DNA from: Pholiota molesta
Taxonomy: Eukaryota > Basidiomycota > Agaricomycetes > Agaricales > Strophariaceae
Direction: 5' to 3'
DNA length: 64,000 nt
Assembly (NCBI GenBank): GCA_014925825.1
Contig: JACGCK010000192.1
Coordinates: 1-64,000 of the forward strand
In this document: positions 59,766 through 64,000 of the stretch, piece by piece
Position numbering within the stretch: position 1 is the first letter of the stretch
How the letters are laid out: the number at the start of each line of letters is the position of its first letter
Notes under the pieces: generated by a model
What the model was told of the DNA's origin: nothing
The model's input: only the letters and a program-made list of their open reading frames with translations
The model's database searches: none
Made by a program: the position numbers and the translations under genes

Positions 59766-60411
59766 CCAAGATGGAGCGTTTGATGTCAAGCTGAGAAACT
59801 AAAAGAATAGGATAGAATAGATAAATAAAAAGGACAGGAGGACGGGCAGGTTGAACGGGCTCGAGGTGAATCCACACCATTTCCGTTTCTGCACTTTCCC
59901 ATAACTTCTGGACAAAACGATTCTGGCCAGAAACGTCCCAGAAACGCTTTCCAAAAACGCTGCTCATATTTAAATTCTGACAACCTATTGTGACTTTTGA
60001 GCTGGACGCATGGATTATCTTACCTATGTGCTGATATCGACACGACAGCTAACCGCTGACAAGTTATTGTGAGAACTAAGCCCTACATGGACCCTAAAAT
60101 ATAAAACATAGCAATGCATAGTACGTACTTATTTTGGAACTGCCTTGCGATTGAATTGCCACGACGTCGAGCGTGATCTGATCTTTGGAGGTCGGCGCTA
60201 TGCAGACTGAGCGCCGACGTTGGAGCGCTGCAGGGTCGTCCCTCAACGACGGATCGTCGACTAGAAGCCATGTGTAAATGAGGTCGCTGGCTAATGACGT
60301 CGACGAGCGCGTGTAACACCCAAGGCCGTGCAGAACGAGCTGTGCATTGCGGGGATGGCGGTGTCTGGCGGTGTCTGGCGGTGCTGGCCGACTTCGCACG
60401 CACGGACCGGA

Positions 60412-60418
60412 TATAAAA
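60412..60418 (+). promoter_or_regulatory. TATA box of RHO1
   Basis: TATAAAA about 115 bases upstream of the RHO1 ATG, preceded by a doubled gtgtctggcg. Position and sequence fit a core promoter. Confidence 0.5.
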
Positions 60419-60532
60419 TTGAGAGGCGGTGGGTGCACTGCTCTGGAATTCAAGTTCCGCTTTAAATGGTGGTATGATACGTTTGTTGACGGGCCTCCTC
60501 TGCTCACCACCGCATACCCAACTCCCCACACA

Positions 60533-61500
60533 ATGTCTGAAATCAGAAGGAAACTCGTCATCGTCGGTGATGGTGCTTGCGGAAAGGTAGGCTGCCTCTG
60601 CGCTAGCACACACGCCCCATGCTCACCGTGCACCCCCCCAGACCTGTCTCCTGATTGTCTTCTCCAAAGGCACCTTCCCAGAGGTACGTCCAGCTAGCTG
60701 CGGTGTGCACTGAGCCGGTTGCTGACCGCTGTGTGCCAGGTCTACGTCCCCACCGTGTTCGAGAACTATGTCGCCGACGTCGAGGTAGACGGCAAGCACG
60801 TGGAGCTCGCTCTATGGGATACGGCGGGCCAGGAGGACTACGACCGTCTCCGGCCCCTCAGCTACCCCGATTCCCACGTAATCCTCATCTGCTTCGCGGT
60901 CGACTCGCCGGATTCGCTGGACAACGTCCAGGAGAAGGTGCGTCGTGCGCTGCTGCGTGGCTGGCGCTTACTCATTACTCATGCTGTGTGTGACTCACTC
61001 GCAGTGGATTTCGGAAGTCATGCACTTCTGCGCGGGTCTGCCGATCATTCTCGTGGGCTGCAAGAAGGATCTCAGACGTGACCCCCGTGTCATTGAGGAG
61101 CTTAGGAAGACGAGTCAGCGACCGGTCACCCCCGAGGAGGTATGTGTCACCTTCTACGCTTCCCAGTCCACCTCTCCATTTTTCCCCTCCTTCTGCGACA
61201 CCGTCATATCCTTTTCAAGTCCATACATCCGTTGTCCCATTCTTTGCTCTACATTTCCGTCGAAAATTCACCCTCTTTCCGAACCATCACCTCCAACCCT
61301 AACCCTTGACCAACGCTAAACTAACACGTTTCCGTCCCCAGGGCATGACCGTCGCGCAGAAGATCGGCGCAAAGCACTACCTCGAGTGCTCCGCCAAGTC
61401 CGGCGAGGGCGTGCGCGAGGTATTCCAGTACGCCACGCGGGCGGCGCTCCTCAGCAGAGGCAAGGGCGGGAAGAACAAGCACCACTGCATCGTGTTGTAA
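60533..61500 (+). CDS. RHO1: Rho-family GTPase Rho1
   Basis: Exons 60533-60586, 60642-60683, 60740-60937, 61005-61139 and 61342-61500 give 195 residues. All small-GTPase boxes are present: GDGACGKT (P-loop, split by the first intron), effector loop [18 protein letters not shown], switch [20 protein letters not shown], the base-recognition pair KKDL and ECSAK, and a C-terminal polybasic stretch (GKGGKNKHH) before the CIVL prenylation box, which predicts geranylgeranylation. The Rho insert helix ([20 protein letters not shown]) separates it from Ras and Rab. In fungi Rho1 activates beta-1,3-glucan synthase and protein kinase C at the plasma membrane and controls wall synthesis and actin polarity. 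Confidence 0.95.
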
Positions 61501-62283
61501 GCGACATCTCCTCACACACCTCGCTGTCCCGACCGGCGCTCCGTGCCGGGCAGGGCGCGCTCTCGTCACGAACAATGCCCCCCTTGTCCGTCCCTCTCTA
61601 TTGATACACCCACCCTCCCTCTGTCCGCCGCCGTGCGCGGGCAGACGACGCCCCGTTTACGTTCTGCACCCCTCCCTCCCTCCTCCCTCGGCCGCGTCCG
61701 GCCACGTACCTACTTAGTATACGTCTAGCATACCATACATCTTCATACCTGTCGACGTTATCTCATACTCTTTTCTTTCGTGTTTTCTTCTTTTCCTTAC
61801 AAGTCTTTGTCTTGTCTTGTCTTTATGGCTGTGTGTGCACGCCCTGAATCTGAATTGTTGCTGCTGCCGCTCTCGTACAAGTGGGATCGTTCCTGCAGCC
61901 GCCGCCAGCGACGAGTTCCGTTTTTTTCTTTCTTTCTTTTTCTTTTTATATGTGACCAAAGCTTCTCTCTGTCTTGCATGATTTAATGTTCATCTTGTTC
62001 CATACCCCCTCCCACTCCCATTCACACCACAACCTCAACCTCGACCTCGACTTCAAGCTCGACTGTTGGGCTCTGCGTGTGTTGTCTCGTTCGGCGGGCG
62101 TTCGGCGGGTGTTGTGGTTTGCGCAATTGAGAACCTTCTCTCTGCCTCTGTCGCGTGCACGTATAAGCAAGCATGGGCGATGGTTCGGGGGTGCGTGGAC
62201 GGTGGTCTATCATATACATAGTGACGTCGTAGAGTGTCGTGTGCCTTTCGTTGCTTTTCACCTTGCCTTCCGTATTTTTGCCT
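61501..62283. other. RHO1 downstream region, no gene
   Basis: Pyrimidine-rich sequence, probably the RHO1 3' untranslated region and terminator in the first part. No coding frame stands out. Confidence 0.4.
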
Positions 62284-63810
62284 GCAAATTCCATTTTGCT
62301 TCTGTTGGCAGTAGCGTTCAGCGTTCACGGGTGATTGCCTTTGTGTCCTCTGAATCCGCTGTGCGTAGGTAGCGCATGCACAGCTCCTGCTGCTGGGCAG
62401 GGGTACAATGTGCTGTGGGGTGGGGTGACGTAGTGATGCGACGGCATATGATCTCGGTCGCATTCTGCAGAGCGAGCGAGCGGACGGCAGTGGTGCTGTT
62501 GTGAAGAATAGGTATATGTACAACCATGTGCACGGCTCCGTACATATCTTGGTTTTTTTCTTCTTTCTTGCGCTCACTGCGCAGCGTTGACGAATATTGC
62601 ATGGCAGTGCATAATCCATTACCTATTGCATCTTTCACATGAGATTCATTCAGAGGATGTATGTAGCCGAATCTTTATTTGTCTTCATTCGTTGACACCG
62701 GAGATAACACACTTCAAAGGCGTCGTTCGCTCATGCTCATGCTCAGCGACGGAGTGGGGTGGATCATTGGTAACTATGTGACTGTGCCTACGAAGCGGGC
62801 AAGATCTGAAGGCGGGTTTGCAACGTTGTCGAGGGCTAGAATATGCCTTTTTGCTAGAGAAACGCCAACGAAAAATGATCGATGTCCTTGTGTAGCCATG
62901 TGTATGTCCATGGGCGCTTGTTTCGGCGCTTGTTGCATGCGTCAGTTAGACTATGCCATATATCAATCAGTATGTAACCCCTTTGGTACATGTGAGTGGC
63001 TGCAGTGTGCTCGCAAATTTTTGCCAGCAATTTGATTTTGCTTATGGTGGCAGTATCGTTAACCCGTGATGCATGATGCGTGTCCTTTCCCTGCGCTGAA
63101 TCCTGGAGGTAGAGTGGATTGGTATCTGAGGGTCTTTGCTGTGCGCAAGTATTGCATGCACAGCTGTCGGTACTGCTGCTACTGCGGTAGTACTGGTGGT
63201 GAATGTGCGGTGTGCGGTGCAGTGCATTGTGCTGTGGGGTGACGTAGTGATGCGACGGCGTGGCATATGATCTCGGCCGCATTCTGCAGAGCGAGCGAGC
63301 GAACGGCGGTGGTGCTGTTGTGCATGAGAATAGATATATGTATGTACACCATGTGCACGTCGGCTGGGTACATATTTTGGGGGTTTTTCTTTTCCTTGCG
63401 TCATAGTGCACGGCAGTGCATTACCTATTCCTTCCTTCACGTGAACCATGGTTTCTGAGAGTCAATAAAATTTAGATGTAATGAATATATCTGTGAGCTT
63501 AATCGCTGACTCCGTAGATAACACATTTAGGCGTCGTTCGCTCATGCTCAGCGACGGAGTGGGGTGGATTATTGGATACGTGAGCTGTGCTTACGGAACG
63601 CGCAAGATGTGAAGGCGAATCCCAACGTTTTCGAGGGCTGGAGATTATGGCCTTTTCTCTAGAGCAGCGGCAATGAAAACTGATCGATGTCTTTGTGTAG
63701 CCATGTATGTCCATGGGCGCTTGTTTCGGCGCTTGTTGCATGTGTCAGTTTGAAATATGCTATATATCAATCATTATGTAACCCCTTTGGTACATGTGGG
63801 TCATAGCAGG
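62284..63810. repeat. Two-unit non-coding tandem repeat
   Basis: Bases 62284-63020 and 63028-63810 are diverged direct copies with a period of about 740-820 bases. Shared blocks in order are tggcagta.cgtt, gcatgcacagct, gtgctgtggggtg then gacgtagtgatgcgacgg, gcattctgcagagcgagcga, gtcgttcgctcatgctca, gcgacggagtggggtgg, catgggcgcttgtttcggcg, and gtaacccctttggtacatgt. Frames are not conserved between units, so the unit does not encode a protein. It could be a non-coding RNA gene or a decayed element. Confidence 0.65.
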
Positions 63811-63942
63811 ATTGTGCGATAATTTTACGAAACTTCTACCAAAGAAAAGCCTCTGATCCAGTCTACAATCTATCCTCATTCAGATCGCCGACACGAAGTC
63901 ACAGGAAGTACCGCCGACGCTTACGCCTTCCCAGCCCCCAAC

Positions 63943-64000
63943 ATGCTCATAACAGCGACATACCACCCTCTGCCCTTGCCCTGCCTCCCCTTCCCCGGCG
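63943..64000 (+). CDS. Possible start of a gene running off the window
   Basis: An ATG at 63943 opens a frame (start MLITATYHPLPLPCLPFPG) that continues past the edge, in a C-rich region different from the repeat before it. The evidence is only an open frame of 19 codons. Confidence 0.2.
   Translation, partial: MLITATYHPLPLPCLPFPG

Noticed and set aside
60083..60633. Overlapping 176- and 179-codon minus-strand frames across the RHO1 promoter
   Set aside because: They overlap the RHO1 core promoter and first exon and have no domain or start context.

Overview
The window is nuclear DNA of a filamentous basidiomycete, most likely a wood-decaying member of the Agaricomycetes. The supporting signs are genes broken by many 45-65 base introns with GT..AG (twice GC..AG) ends, a class II (ligninolytic-type) peroxidase with 17 exons, F-box and seven-helix membrane protein paralogues, a DUF6589 protein, and a Rho1-type GTPase. 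All splice models below were built by hand from frame continuity, splice motifs and paralogue comparison; no search was run.

Layout. 1-25 kb is repeat-rich. Two inverted copies of one long repeat (319-4481 and 15251-17828), two direct copies of a related repeat (20.3-21.9 and 22.3-23.3 kb) and two inverted F-box gene copies (7.6-8.9 and 23.4-24.7 kb) surround a few apparently intact host genes: a secreted ADP-ribosyltransferase-like protein, a GNAT acetyltransferase and a mitochondrial HMG-box protein. There are also relics of an Old Yellow Enzyme and of a membrane protein. 25.9-35.5 kb is a transposon nest: a 617-bp TA-flanked MITE, a 6137-bp element with ~207-bp near-identical terminal inverted repeats and a 9-bp target duplication, and an 814-bp hAT-like MITE with an 8-bp duplication. 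The last one sits 18 bases before a membrane-protein gene that has lost its ATG. 39-46 kb holds tandem DUF1279 genes, an F-box gene, a second intact copy of the membrane protein and a small secreted Cys-rich protein. 46.9-49.9 kb is a decayed ABC transporter. 51-55 kb pairs a FAD monooxygenase with the peroxidase, tail to tail. 58-60 kb has a low-complexity gene with two broken tandem copies, then RHO1, then a two-unit non-coding tandem repeat to the end.

The most interesting item is the 28324-34460 element. It carries only two genes, a RecQ-like helicase with a C-terminal zinc-knuckle-like motif and an 853-residue DUF6589 protein. They converge and overlap by 12 bases at their stops, and each starts just inside one of the long TIRs. 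It looks complete and young, and neither protein is a transposase I recognise, so it is a candidate for an undescribed DNA transposon type. The peroxidase is the second point of interest: it keeps two of the three manganese ligands, has Ser for the third, and lacks the surface tryptophan of lignin/versatile peroxidases.
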